A stretch of DNA of 64,000 nucleotides from Streptomyces asiaticus (GTDB lineage: Bacteria; Actinomycetota; Actinomycetes; Streptomycetales; Streptomycetaceae). The position numbers were made by a program, and so were the translations under genes. The notes under the pieces are model-generated. The model did not search any database. It had not been told where the DNA came from and saw only the letters and a list, made by a program, of their open reading frames with translations. Shown here piece after piece: positions 17,344-25,555 of this stretch. How positions within the stretch are numbered: position 1 is the stretch's first letter; the number at the start of each line of letters is the position of its first letter. Where the stretch lies: NCBI RefSeq assembly GCF_018138715.1, contig NZ_JAGSHX010000006.1, forward strand, positions 3,472,001 through 3,536,000. Reading direction: 5' to 3'.

Positions 17344-17706
17344 TCACCGGCGCCGCTTGCCGCACCACGAGGAGCGGGACGTCTTGGCGGACCGGGAGGA
17401 CCTGGCCGAGAGCGCGAGCACGCCGACCAGCCCGACCACGAGGAGCGCGGCCGGCACGATCCGCTCCATGCGGGGCCCGCCCTCCTCCGACACCAGCTGG
17501 CCGCGCACGCCCGTGACCACTCGGTTGACGGACACATAGGCCCGCCCGGCGGTCCGGTCCACGGCCGACGCCGCCTTCGCCTTCGCGTCCCCGATGATCG
17601 TCTTCGGGTGCACCCGCACCCCGATCTCGTCGAGCGTCACGGCGAGCTCCTGCCGCCTGCGGGCGATGTCCGCCTCGATCTGCGCAGGGGTCCTGGCATC
17701 CGACAC
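17344..17706 (-). CDS. DUF3618 domain-containing membrane protein
   Basis: 120 residues. The first 60 match DUF3618 (ARTPAQIEADIARRRQELAVTLDEIGVRVHPK). An amphipathic alanine-rich helix and one membrane span (RIVPAALLVVGLVGVLALSA, about 83-102) follow, and the protein ends in a basic tail. The family is found in actinobacteria beside GroES-like and thiol-peroxidase genes; its role is unknown. The start GTG 17706 is supported by ACGGAGG seven bases upstream. Divergent from bcp. Confidence 0.88.
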   Translation of the reverse strand: MSDARTPAQIEADIARRRQELAVTLDEIGVRVHPKTIIGDAKAKAASAVDRTAGRAYVSVNRVVTGVRGQLVSEEGGPRMERIVPAALLVVGLVGVLALSARSSRSAKTSRSSWCGKRRR

Positions 17707-17844
17707 CGCGCTGCCTCCGTCAGTCTCGATGATTCGTAGTGGACAGTCTGTCAGCTCGCTCTCCGCACCGCCCCACGGCACCCCCGGACGGGAAGCTGAC
17801 TAATGTCGGGTGTGTACCCCCGATGCCACGAGGAGCACCAGACC

Positions 17845-18312
17845 ATGAGCGAGCGACTCCAGCCCGGCGACACCGCCCCCGCCTTCACCCTCCCCGACGC
17901 GGACGGCAAGCAGGTCTCGCTCGCCGAGCACGCCGGCCGCAAGGTGATCGTCTACTTCTACCCCGCGGCCCTCACCCCCGGCTGCACCAAGCAGGCGTGC
18001 GACTTCACCGACAACCTCGAGTTCCTCTCCGGCCACGGCTACGACGTCATCGGCATCTCCCCCGACAAGCCGGAGAAGCTGGCCAAGTTCCGCGCCCAGG
18101 AGGACCTGAAGGTCACCCTGCTCGCCGACCCCTCCAAGGAGACCCTGGAGGCGTACGGCGCCTTCGGCGAGAAGAAGCTCTACGGCAAGACGGTGACGGG
18201 TGTGATCCGCTCCACCGTCATCGTCGACGAACAGGGCAAGGTCGAGCGCGCCCTGTACAACGTGAAGGCCACCGGCCACGTAGCCAAGATCGTCAAAGAC
18301 CTGGGCCTCTGA
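17845..18312 (+). CDS. bcp: Thioredoxin-dependent thiol peroxidase (Bcp/PrxQ)
   Basis: 155 residues, the normal length for Bcp. The peroxidatic Cys is in LTPGCTKQACDFTD and the resolving Cys lies five residues later, the atypical two-Cys pattern of PrxQ. It reduces hydroperoxides using thioredoxin, in the cytoplasm. ATG 17845 is chosen because the homologous region starts at MSERLQPGD and AGGAG lies about ten bases upstream; an earlier in-frame ATG at 17803 gives an unlikely extension. The stop codon touches the left tRNA-like repeat, the left end of the accessory island. Confidence 0.93.
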   Translation: MSERLQPGDTAPAFTLPDADGKQVSLAEHAGRKVIVYFYPAALTPGCTKQACDFTDNLEFLSGHGYDVIGISPDKPEKLAKFRAQEDLKVTLLADPSKETLEAYGAFGEKKLYGKTVTGVIRSTVIVDEQGKVERALYNVKATGHVAKIVKDLGL

Positions 18313-18403
18313 CACCCGCTCTCCCAAAGCGGGTGTAGCAGGTTCGAATCCCGCTGGGGGCACCGGCCGAAGCGCCCCGGACCGATCATGGTCCGGGGCG
18401 CTT
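18313..18403 (+). repeat. Left island boundary (attL-like): 3' half of a tRNA-Arg gene
   Basis: 18313-18363 looks like an anticodon arm (CCGCT/AGCGG around CTCCCAA), T-arm (GCAGG-TTCGAAT-CCCGC, one mismatch) and the 3' acceptor strand TGGGGGC plus ACC. No D-arm or 5' acceptor strand exists upstream, where bcp is coding. The sequence resembles what I know of actinobacterial tRNA-Arg(CCU) 3' halves, with a CCC in place of the CCU anticodon. From 18325 to 18400 it recurs at 25777-25850 with nine differences and a two-base gap. Confidence 0.75.
18370..18403 (+). terminator. Strong hairpin after the tRNA-like sequence
   Basis: AAGCGCCCCGGACC pairs perfectly with GGTCCGGGGCGCTT around the loop GATCAT (14 pairs). 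Likely the original terminator of the tRNA gene or of bcp; it is decayed in the right-hand copy. Confidence 0.75.
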
Positions 18404-18433
18404 GTCGTCCAGCTCTGACATCAACGGCGACGG

Positions 18434-18620
18434 TCAGCCAGGCCCAGGCAGCCGCTTGAGCAGCCAGTCCATGTGGCTGATGGCCTCACGCTGAGTGTCC
18501 TGCACAACGTGCGTGTACACGTCCATGGTGATGCTGATCTGGCTGTGCCCCAGGCTCTCCATCACGGCACGGGGAGTCACCCCGGCCGCCGTCAACAGGG
18601 GGTGCAGCCGTACCGGGCCA
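18434..18620 (-). pseudogene. Tyrosine recombinase (integrase) relic, C-terminal end
   Basis: About 55 readable codons: LLTAAGVTPRAVMESLGH, then SQISITMDVYTHVVQDTQREAISHMDWLLKRL. This contains the LGH box and the nucleophile Tyr of phage-type integrases. The upstream HxLRH region with the second catalytic Arg is scrambled across frames, and nothing of the N-terminal arm- and core-binding domains remains. The same-strand gene upstream ends at 18631. It lies within 35 bases of the left repeat, supporting an integrase that once acted on this site. Confidence 0.85.
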
Positions 18621-18630
18621 TGCGACCGGC

Positions 18631-19377
18631 TCACGCGGAGCCGTCCTGGCGCCTGGCCCGTAGAGGTGATGGCTTTCGTTGGTGCTCCCAGATCGCATGA
18701 TCCAACTGCCAAGGTGTACAACCCAGGCGTACCGCAGCCTCAGTAATGAGTTGGACCGCTGCGGATGTGCACACAGCACGGTGCAGTGCCACTTGCAGCC
18801 ACCGAAGAACCATGCGGTCTGGCTTAATGCAGCCGTCGTCACCGAGGAGCATCCACAGGTAGGCGAGACGGGCGCCGGAGCCGTGGCCCGAGACGGTCGC
18901 GAGATCCCGTTCGACGATCTTTAGTCTGTCCGGCTCAGCGAGTAGCTCATTGGCATCGGCGAGAGTCTCTATGCCATTACACATCAGGATCTCGGCGTAG
19001 CTGTGGGCTGCCTCGACCTTGAGTGGCGCTCGCGGGTTTGCCCAGGTGCGCTGATTGTTATGCAAGATCTGTGTCGCGAAGGCTGCATCACCGTAGGCCT
19101 GGAGGTGCATCACCAGCTCCCGCAGTGGTCGCTCGTCGCGGACCGGAAGATCCGCCCCGCAGGAGAGGGGAGGGGAGATGCCTGCCCAGGTCGCGTATCG
19201 GTGGCAGGTCGGGACAGTATGGCGGTCGTAGTGGGCCATGATTGAGAAGACAGCATCCAGGACGCACAGAGCTGTATGAGCCCATCGAGGACCCCGCGGC
19301 TTGATCTCAAGTTGTCCCGCTGCCACGACAACGTGGCTTACCTCGTCCACGAACCCCCCAAGGTCGAACGACGCCAA
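18631..19377 (-). CDS. Helix-hairpin-helix/DNA-glycosylase-like protein of unknown function
   Basis: 248 residues from a TTG at 19377 (GTG 19350 is an alternative after GGGGGG). The N-terminal part reads WAHTALCVLDAVFSIMAHYD. The C-terminal half has GHGSGARLAYLWMLLGDDGCI and then KPDRMVLRWL, followed by a helical tail ending PWQLDHAIWEHQRK. The Gly-rich turn followed by a Lys/Pro-Asp element recalls the HhH-GPD fold of endonuclease III-like glycosylases (VxPVDTHV), but no iron-sulfur Cys cluster is present. Divergent from the BRCT gene (196-base gap). Possible DNA-structure-binding or base-excision role; stated as inference. Confidence 0.6.
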   Translation of the reverse strand: MASFDLGGFVDEVSHVVVAAGQLEIKPRGPRWAHTALCVLDAVFSIMAHYDRHTVPTCHRYATWAGISPPLSCGADLPVRDERPLRELVMHLQAYGDAAFATQILHNNQRTWANPRAPLKVEAAHSYAEILMCNGIETLADANELLAEPDRLKIVERDLATVSGHGSGARLAYLWMLLGDDGCIKPDRMVLRWLQVALHRAVCTSAAVQLITEAAVRLGCTPWQLDHAIWEHQRKPSPLRARRQDGSA

Positions 19378-19573
19378 GAGCCAGTGTCGCAGCCAACCCC
19401 GACTCCTGACCGATGCGCGCCCGACACTACCGCCGCTCTCACAAGACTGGTCATCGGATCAGAAGCGGGTTCTGGCGAATTTGCCACAGGGTCTGCCTAT
19501 ACGCTTTCCCGTAGCTGACTGCATCAGTACGCTGCGCGATGAAGGCTACTCAAACCCGGGGAGGCTGACGAGG

Positions 19574-20392
19574 ATGCCCGCACCGTGTACAGGATGGATA
19601 CTTGAACTCCGAGGCCAAACACTTATGTTCACCGGCAAGACTCTGGTGGATGGCGAATGGGTATTTCGCAAGGACTGCATCTCTCGTTCCAAGAACTTAG
19701 GCGCCATCTGCCAGAACAGCTTCTCCAAGCGAGTAACACTCGTCGTTCACGGAGAGCTGGCAGGCAACGTCAAGGACGCAGACCGGGGACTAAGTCAAAA
19801 ACTCCTGAAAGTAATGCAGTCCCGTAGAGAGGGACTGCATATTCATGTGGTCGACGCTGCCGGCTACTCAGATCTTCTGTTCGGAGCTCCGGCCCGTTGT
19901 CGGGATCTCAAGATGCATGGTGACCAAGTAGCGGTGATGCCCGAGGTCGGCGACGGAGTTCTCGGTGGACCGTTCAACCGACTTGGTCTGCGTAATCGCA
20001 GGATCGACCGGCTTGAGGCTCGCGTCTTTGGGCGCGGAACGCCTCGACATGAGAGGCTTTTGTCGCGTCTAGTTGATCAGATGACTGGACGAGCGTCCCT
20101 CGAAGTACGAGGCCCAGCCCGTCGTGCTCCACAATTCGACCTCGGCTGGGTCGAAGGACAGACTGCCTACGGGGCCTGGGTGGCGAGCCCTGAACCTCTG
20201 AACGATGGGGGACTAGATCGGCTAAAAGAGGCCGCCTTGCAAATTGGCCGGTCAGTCCGCTCCGCGCCCTCACAGACTCAGTTTCAGCCCCTAATGGTGC
20301 TGGAGAATTCCGCGGGCCTGGGTTCTGGGCTGCAGCAGACAGCTAAATCGGCAGGCGTTATCGTCAGCAGCATTCAAGCCTTTTCCGGCTGA
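19574..20392 (+). CDS. BRCT-domain-containing protein
   Basis: 272 residues from ATG 19574, with GGGAGG about ten bases upstream; the open frame begins earlier (19301) but overlaps the divergent neighbour. Residues about 10-90 form a BRCT-like domain: GQTLMFTGKTLVDGEWVFRKD, a helix rich in basic residues, GAICQNSFSKRVTLVVHGEL, and the closing HIHVVDAAGYSDLLFG with the conserved aromatic/Phe-Leu end. The rest (about 100-272) has no recognised domain. BRCT domains outside DNA ligase are uncommon in bacteria and normally bind DNA ends or partner proteins. Codon third positions are less G/C-rich than in the core, supporting acquisition. Confidence 0.7.
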   Translation: MPAPCTGWILELRGQTLMFTGKTLVDGEWVFRKDCISRSKNLGAICQNSFSKRVTLVVHGELAGNVKDADRGLSQKLLKVMQSRREGLHIHVVDAAGYSDLLFGAPARCRDLKMHGDQVAVMPEVGDGVLGGPFNRLGLRNRRIDRLEARVFGRGTPRHERLLSRLVDQMTGRASLEVRGPARRAPQFDLGWVEGQTAYGAWVASPEPLNDGGLDRLKEAALQIGRSVRSAPSQTQFQPLMVLENSAGLGSGLQQTAKSAGVIVSSIQAFSG

Positions 20393-21117
20393 GACTGGAA
20401 AGACCATCCACATTACTGAGTGCGGGTCACGTCCGAATGTTCATCTGAACGGTATCTACCCCCCGGCCGTTCTCCTCAGCGCCCCCGGCCGAGCGCTGCG
20501 GCAGCTCCTCCACACGCGCGTACATGCGAACGCTCATGGGCGTTCGTCACCAGGTCGACCGGCAGCCCCGCAGTTTCGCGATACAGAGGCGCCGGAGAGT
20601 GCGCTGTCGACCGTCATGCTGACGACCGCCACTGGAAGTTGGACGGGCGTCTCGCCGGCATCGGCCTGTCCATGCGGCTGTTCGGGGCACTCGGGCACAT
20701 CTCCCGCGATGCCGACCTGCCGTACAGCAATCTGGCTCACCGCGCGGGCATCACGAGCCAGAGCACGCGCGCCACCATCGCCATGCTGGAGGAGCTGGGC
20801 AGCGGAGCACAACCTGCTCGGGCAGGGGTAGCGCTCACGGCTGGCGCCGCCCGAACAGGGCCGCTCGCTGCCCGCTGAAGCACGGAGCATCGTGTGCGAG
20901 TTGGACGAGGAGTTCCTGAGGAACGGGCAGCCGCAACACGGCCCACTAAGGCCGGACCAACCTCAGGTACGGAGCGTTTCCGGTACGGGGAACACGTGGC
21001 GCAATGGGCGGGCCAGGGAACCTCCGCGCTGCAGGGGATGGGGATACGGCTAAGCAGGTATAGCCAGCGGCCCGCAGCCGCCGCTCTTGGCATCAAGGGG
21101 GCAGCGCGGCCGGGCGG
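20393..21117. other. Gene-poor stretch with a broken winged-helix gene
   Basis: Apart from the pseudogene at 20600-20930 no intact gene is convincing here. Short open frames exist on both strands, but none has a coherent domain or ribosome-binding site. 20393-20600 and 20930-21117 hold nothing recognisable. Confidence 0.6.
20600..20930 (+). pseudogene. Frameshifted MarR-like winged-helix regulator
   Basis: One frame reads LSMRLFGALGHISRDADLP, then YSNLAHRAGITSQSTRA and TIAMLEELG, the DNA-binding half of a MarR-type protein. Near 20800 the reading continues in another frame as AAEHNLLGQG, then an in-frame TAG (about 20827), then RSRLAPPEQGRSLPAEARSI and VCELDEEFL, the expected wing and C-terminal helix. 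One frameshift plus one nonsense codon shows decay. No start codon with an SD is seen. Confidence 0.7.
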
Positions 21118-21465
21118 TCACTGTGCCCCTCCGGCGAGGGCATCCCGCACCTCGCCATGCAGCGTGTGCCCGGTGGCGCATCGCCGGCCATTCCGGCAGT
21201 CAACGCAGGCCACGGCGTGGTCGAGGAACCGTCCCCAGGCCGTCGGCTCCGGCGGGGCAGGGCACACGCCACATGCGGGGGCGCATGCCCATACCTCGAC
21301 CGTCGCCCGGGTCGTGCCACGGTCGACAGTGACGGTGCCGAGTGGTCGGTCGACGGTGAGGTGCGCGCCGCACAAGGCGCAGGCCCAGCCCTGGAGCTGT
21401 TCGTGGGTGAGCGTGGCCGGGTCCAGGTCAGTCGCAGTGGCCGCGAGGTGCTGGTGGGCCGTCAT
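21118..21465 (-). CDS. Small Cys-rich protein (zinc-finger-like)
   Basis: 115 residues. Cys pairs CALCGA, CAPACGVCP, CVDCRNGRRC suggest one or two metal sites. The protein starts MTAHQHLAATATDLDP and is the last of three genes each overlapping the next by ATGA (here at 21462-21465). I recall similar small proteins beside XRE regulators in many Streptomyces integrative elements; no function is assigned to them. The translational coupling makes a joint role with the two upstream small genes likely. Confidence 0.7.
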   Translation of the reverse strand: MTAHQHLAATATDLDPATLTHEQLQGWACALCGAHLTVDRPLGTVTVDRGTTRATVEVWACAPACGVCPAPPEPTAWGRFLDHAVACVDCRNGRRCATGHTLHGEVRDALAGGAQ

Positions 21466-21659
21466 CGCCGCTGGCTGATGGGGACGTAGCGGGTGGGGAG
21501 GCCCCCGTCGAACGGGCCGCACTGCTTCGGGAAGCTGTCAGCGCACTTGCCCGGGCAGGCGTAGACCGTACGCCCCCCGACGCTCGCACCGTGCTCGATC
21601 GCGACGATGACGGGTTGCCTGGTGGTCGCCTGGCAACGGGCGCATGCCTGGGGCATCAT
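21462..21659 (-). CDS. Small Cys-containing protein of the XRE-linked cluster
   Basis: 65 residues, starting MMPQACARCQATTRQPVIVA, with CARC and CPGKC pairs spaced like a zinc ribbon. Start and stop each overlap the neighbour by ATGA (21656-21659 and 21462-21465). It is too short for family assignment; its conservation with the other two genes in Streptomyces is from memory. Confidence 0.65.
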   Translation of the reverse strand: MMPQACARCQATTRQPVIVAIEHGASVGGRTVYACPGKCADSFPKQCGPFDGGLPTRYVPISQRR

Positions 21660-22075
21660 CGGGCCGTCGCCCCCTCGATCTCGGCGGCGAGCGCCTGCGC
21701 CAAGGCCCCGCGCAGCCGGTTGGCGTCCGTCAGGTACCGGTCCGGCCCCACCGGGATGTACCAGTGCAGGCGCGGGCCCTCCGTCCAGTCCACGGGCGGC
21801 ACACCGACATACGTCGTCTCGGCGCGGTGCGCGCCGAGGGCGTGAATCTCGTTCCGCAGGCGCCGCCAGTACTGGGCCTGGCCGCTGGGGATGAGCCAAT
21901 ACATCAGGCCGTAGTCCGCGATGACGGCGCCGGAGGCGTCTTCGAGTAACGCGAGGGCGCGTTCGCCGATCTCCGCGGGGGCGCGCAGGACATCCCAGTA
22001 GGGGCCGACTTTGACCATCTCAACCTCGCCATGCGGCGGGGTCCAGGGCAGCGGCTCATGCGGCTCAGCGATCAC
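21656..22075 (-). CDS. Hypothetical protein of the XRE-linked cluster
   Basis: 139 residues from GTG 22075, which has GAGGAG seven bases upstream; a TTG at 22090 is an alternative. Readable features are EPLPWTPPHGEVEMVKVGPYWD, a central IADYGLMYWLIPSGQAQYW, and an Ala-rich C-terminal helix. No known domain; it looks like a soluble alpha/beta protein. It leads the three-gene coupled set and lies downstream of the XRE regulator on the same strand with a gap of about 110 bases, so it may share that regulator's transcript. Confidence 0.7.
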   Translation of the reverse strand: MIAEPHEPLPWTPPHGEVEMVKVGPYWDVLRAPAEIGERALALLEDASGAVIADYGLMYWLIPSGQAQYWRRLRNEIHALGAHRAETTYVGVPPVDWTEGPRLHWYIPVGPDRYLTDANRLRGALAQALAAEIEGATAR

Positions 22076-22184
22076 GACACGGCTCCTCAACGCCTGTTTG
22101 TATCCGTGCCGTGACGCTAAGTGTGGCGTGGGTCACTACTCAATGGCACTTTCCGTGAGCAGCCACCGGTAGTGCCAAGGAGGC

Positions 22185-23366
22185 TCACATCGGGAGGCCT
22201 ACCGCATCAGCCAGGGACCGCATCTCCGGTGTGAGCGTGCGCCTCCGCCCGATGACCTGTCCCATGATGTCCCGCGCGTACCGCTGTTGAGACAGCCATT
22301 CGGGCGCCGAGTTGTTGATCCCACTCAGGATGGACATGGACTCGGAGTAGTTGCGCATCGTCGCGTGCGCGCTGGCCACGTCGAGCAAGTGCCGATTGCG
22401 ATTGTTCGACGTCGCTCGAAGCCCACCCTTCGAGATGCCCTCGGCCAGCTTCAGAACTCGGTCCGGCTTGCCGCTGACAGCGGCATTCTCAGTTCGCTTC
22501 AGCGCCACCGTCACCGGGCCGAAGGCGCGTAGAAAGTCAGCACCGGGAGCGTACTCACTATCCAGCGCAACCGCCGCAGAGCGCGCCAACCGCAGCGCGT
22601 ACGTGGCTTCACCTGCTCGGTGGTCGCGGACGGCGGCGGCGGAAATACGGAGCAGCAGCCATCCCCAGGCGCTCAGCTCTGCCGGCGTCGCCTTCGACAT
22701 CCGTGGCTCGACTTCGTCGGCCCAGCGCACGGCGAGTTCACGCGCCTGCGCGAGTTGACCTTGCCGCAGCAACAACCAGCTCTGCGTGCTGACGGTGGTT
22801 GCGCCTTGGAGCCTGTCGTTCTCTTCGTCCAACGACCGGTCCAGCGCCTCGGCGGCGGCCGCGTACTGCCTGTTCTGGGTCAGGAGCCAGCCGGTCAGCT
22901 GGAGCAAGCGTGCGCGGAGTGCGCGGCCGTCAGCCCCGGCTTCTGCCACCGCGTCGGCGTCGCGAATCAGCTGCGGCAGAACCTCGGCCAGGTCCGCAAA
23001 CCTATCGCTGGAAAAGAGAGGCAACGCGCCATCGAGCGTTGCGCGCACACCCTTGACTGTGGGCTCATCCTCCAACGGGGCGGTCCGAGGCGGGGCTTGC
23101 AGAGCTTGACGCACCCCTGCCCACAGGTCCAAGGTCGCGGCGTCTGCCTGCTCTGCGTCACGCTGAATGAGGCACGTCGTGGTGACCCGCAGAGCGCGAG
23201 CCAGTTTGTACGCCGTTTCCAGGCGTGTGTGGCGCAGTTCTCCCTGCTCCAGCTTCCTGATGAGGGAAAGCGATACGTCGGAGGCCACCGACAGCTCGCG
23301 TTGGGAGAGGCCCCTACGCTTGCGGATGTCGCGAACGCGGGCGCCGATGTGAGCGTCATCGGGCAT
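22185..23366 (-). CDS. XRE-family helix-turn-helix regulator with TPR-like C-terminal region
   Basis: 393 residues. An HTH_3 domain (about 5-60: RRGLSQRELSVASDVSLSLI then RKLEQGE) is followed by an all-helical, Ala/Leu/Arg-rich region of repeated 30-40-residue helix pairs (for example YAAAAEALDRSLDEENDRLQ), as in tetratricopeptide-type sensor domains. ATG 23366 has CGGAG six bases upstream; the longer open frame from 23648 lacks support. It probably regulates its own promoter and the three small genes downstream, in the style of Streptomyces integrative-element regulators. Confidence 0.88.
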   Translation of the reverse strand: MPDDAHIGARVRDIRKRRGLSQRELSVASDVSLSLIRKLEQGELRHTRLETAYKLARALRVTTTCLIQRDAEQADAATLDLWAGVRQALQAPPRTAPLEDEPTVKGVRATLDGALPLFSSDRFADLAEVLPQLIRDADAVAEAGADGRALRARLLQLTGWLLTQNRQYAAAAEALDRSLDEENDRLQGATTVSTQSWLLLRQGQLAQARELAVRWADEVEPRMSKATPAELSAWGWLLLRISAAAVRDHRAGEATYALRLARSAAVALDSEYAPGADFLRAFGPVTVALKRTENAAVSGKPDRVLKLAEGISKGGLRATSNNRNRHLLDVASAHATMRNYSESMSILSGINNSAPEWLSQQRYARDIMGQVIGRRRTLTPEMRSLADAVGLPM

Positions 23367-23573
23367 GCTGAACTCCGTTCTGAACTCGACACCCAGACGG
23401 TACTCCCGGGGAACCCTGCGATGCAGTGATCGGACCTCACGGTGACGTGAGGGCCGTCCTGATTCCCGGGTCCAGGCACTACGAAAGCCCCCTCGCTCGG
23501 TCAGCAGGCCAGCGAGGGACCCAGCGTCAACCATCAACCGAAACAGGACACGCGCCAAGCGCAAGCTGTCGGG

Positions 23574-23630
23574 TCTCGGGTGATGTTTGACGGTTTGGCG
23601 TCGGGTGATGCTTGATGTCTGTCCTAGACA
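23574..23630. promoter_or_regulatory. Direct repeats upstream of the XRE gene
   Basis: The phrase TCGGGTGATG followed by TTTGA or CTTGA occurs twice 24 bases apart (23577-23590 and 23601-23614). A short inverted repeat GTCTGTCCTAGAC follows at 23617-23629. Position about 210-260 bases upstream of the XRE start; possible regulator sites, or remains of the end of the adjacent transposon. Confidence 0.4.
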
Positions 23631-24240
23631 ATCTTCCGTCGGTTGCACTCTGCGGATTTGCGGACGACCACCTCCTTGGCAGTCGCGCGGGGGACGGTGG
23701 TGATCAGGTCGTTGCCGTGGAAGACCTGTATGACGGTCTCGTCGAGGTGAGCGGTGACGACCTGGCGAGCCCAGGTCCGGCCGATCTGGACGCGCTGGCC
23801 TGCGGCGGTGAAGCCGCCGTTGCTGCTGACGGTCCGCTAAGCGATCTGTGGGGCGGGCAGCGGAACAGCCGGGGTGGGCCCGCCGGGCGTGCTCCGCACA
23901 AGCGGCCGCAGGCGGTGGCCAGCAGCGGGCAGGACAGCGCGGCCAGCAAGACCAGCTGCTCGTCCAGGACCTGCATCACCGTGCCGTCCAACCGCAGAGT
24001 GACCCGCCGTCCGACGAACGCCCAGCCGATATTGCACCGGTCACCGCCCAGACCGACGTAGCCGACCGGGTTGACCGTGCGGTCCACCTCCACCGCCGAA
24101 CCATCAACGGCCGGGCTGGGATCAGGCTCCCAGCCCGCGGCCGACCGGGCCTGCCCGCTCGCCAACAAGGCCCGCAGATCCCGGCCGGACAGCTTCGAGG
24201 GCAAGGTCTTGTGCCGAGCCCCGCCGATCAGCACATGTGC
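23624..24240 (-). pseudogene. Broken DDE transposase (C-terminal part)
   Basis: The frame at 24234 reads through AVDGSAVEVDRTVNPVGYVG, GGDRCNIGWAFVGRRVTLRL and DGTVMQVLDEQ, a Mu-transposase C-terminal-like segment. After a frameshift and a TAG near 23835, the tail continues as RTVSSNGGFTAAGQRVQIGR, TWARQVVTAHLDETVIQVFH and ends at 23624. The catalytic core is absent. I recall this type of C-terminus in Streptomyces transposases that often decay. It marks past insertion in the island. Confidence 0.75.
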
Positions 24241-24448
24241 GGGCCTTCTCGTTGCGTGTCACTGATGGCGAGTAAGCCTCAAGCGCCGCCGAGCCCGCAG
24301 ACCGGTCCCATGTGCAACACAGCACCTGGGACGTCGCGTTCGCCATGGCTGCGGTCACTCTGGAACAGCGACCTCTCGAAAGGCAGTTGCGCAGGCAGCA
24401 GCGAAGCGGCGAGCATTTTTTCATGGTGAGTGCAGCTCAGGAGGGGTC

Positions 24449-25555
24449 TTGCCAACCACAGCAGAGGTAGTCCAAGCCAGCATCGCCCTCGACGCCACAT
24501 ACATGGGCCGCGTGTACACCGAACTGAACCATCTTCCGAACGCGAAGATCCTTAGCATTGGATCTCTCTGCGTCGCGCCGTTCATGTCACTGGTGATTTA
24601 CGAAGCATTGAGGAAGGCCAGTTCCCTACCTGCGTCAGCGAATATCGCCCTATCCGAAGATGTCTATGATGTGTGCGGTAGGGCACGCCACAGCCTGAAA
24701 CTTTTTACCGACACAAACGGAGGTATTGATAGGCAGTTAATGCATTTCGAGAAAGAAATCATGAAGGAGCATTCAGGATATTTCCTCGGCAACACCTGGC
24801 TTCCTCTAGCGCGATTCCTTGAAACCGATCTAGGGGTCTTCACCTACGAAGGTCAAATCATCACCACAACCCACTCGGCAACCTTTCACCTTGGCATTCC
24901 GTCGCATCGCCTGTTTCAAGACGGCTTCGGACCCGTCATGCAGTCGATTCTGCAACAGATGGGTCGCTGCCTTGCCGAACTCGGCACCGGAGGGTACATC
25001 GGAAAACCGAGTACGTTCGCGAGCTACGTCCCTGATTCCTCGCTGAGGAACCGCGATGCACGGGCATCCAAGCACTACAAACGTACCTTTAACGGACCTG
25101 AGACACCTTACATAAACGGAACGCTCACAGATTTCCAAGCGATTACGAACTTCATCGCATCACTACTCGTCACTGGAGCCGATCCGCTCTCCCTCGAATA
25201 CTCTGTATTCAAGATCCGCTACATCGCCCTATTTCATGTCCTCGCCAGCTTGCGCGTCCTCCAGGGCAGGCTGGACATGGGACTGTCCCGGAGATCATCA
25301 GAAATAATCGAAAGGATTGTCGGCACCAGTGAGGCCCAGATCGTTACTGATCCATCAACACGCGGATTCAGGAACACCCTCATGCACTACGGACCAACAA
25401 ATGCGATGCTCGGCCAGATTGACCTGAGTGCACCTCTATTCGGTCTCGTGCCCATCTGTTTCCCAGACCATGACTTCAAGTCGCTCAGCGCGCTAGTGGA
25501 CCGGTGCATTCGCACTACGTCGAGGGAGCTGAACGAATGGTCAAAGATGACATAG
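24449..25555 (+). CDS. HEPN-like protein of unknown function, low GC
   Basis: 368 residues from TTG 24449, preceded at ideal distance by AGGAGG. The protein is mostly alpha-helical. Near the C-terminus it has RGFRNTLMHYG, an Arg-Asn-x3-His element matching the Rx4-6H catalytic motif of HEPN ribonucleases. The upstream helix RYIALFHVLASLRVLQGRLD could be the partner helix. Base composition is visibly lower in G/C than anywhere else in the window, a sign of recent transfer. HEPN proteins serve in toxin-antitoxin, abortive infection and CRISPR-linked defence; no obvious antitoxin partner lies next to it. Family membership is inference. Confidence 0.6.
   Translation: MPTTAEVVQASIALDATYMGRVYTELNHLPNAKILSIGSLCVAPFMSLVIYEALRKASSLPASANIALSEDVYDVCGRARHSLKLFTDTNGGIDRQLMHFEKEIMKEHSGYFLGNTWLPLARFLETDLGVFTYEGQIITTTHSATFHLGIPSHRLFQDGFGPVMQSILQQMGRCLAELGTGGYIGKPSTFASYVPDSSLRNRDARASKHYKRTFNGPETPYINGTLTDFQAITNFIASLLVTGADPLSLEYSVFKIRYIALFHVLASLRVLQGRLDMGLSRRSSEIIERIVGTSEAQIVTDPSTRGFRNTLMHYGPTNAMLGQIDLSAPLFGLVPICFPDHDFKSLSALVDRCIRTTSRELNEWSKMT

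Noticed and set aside
18313..18363. Functional tRNA gene
   Set aside because: No 5' acceptor strand or D-arm precedes it, and the T-stem has a mismatch.
22091..22184. Riboswitch or attenuator between the XRE gene and the small-gene cluster
   Set aside because: Only 94 bases with no strong hairpin or leader ORF.
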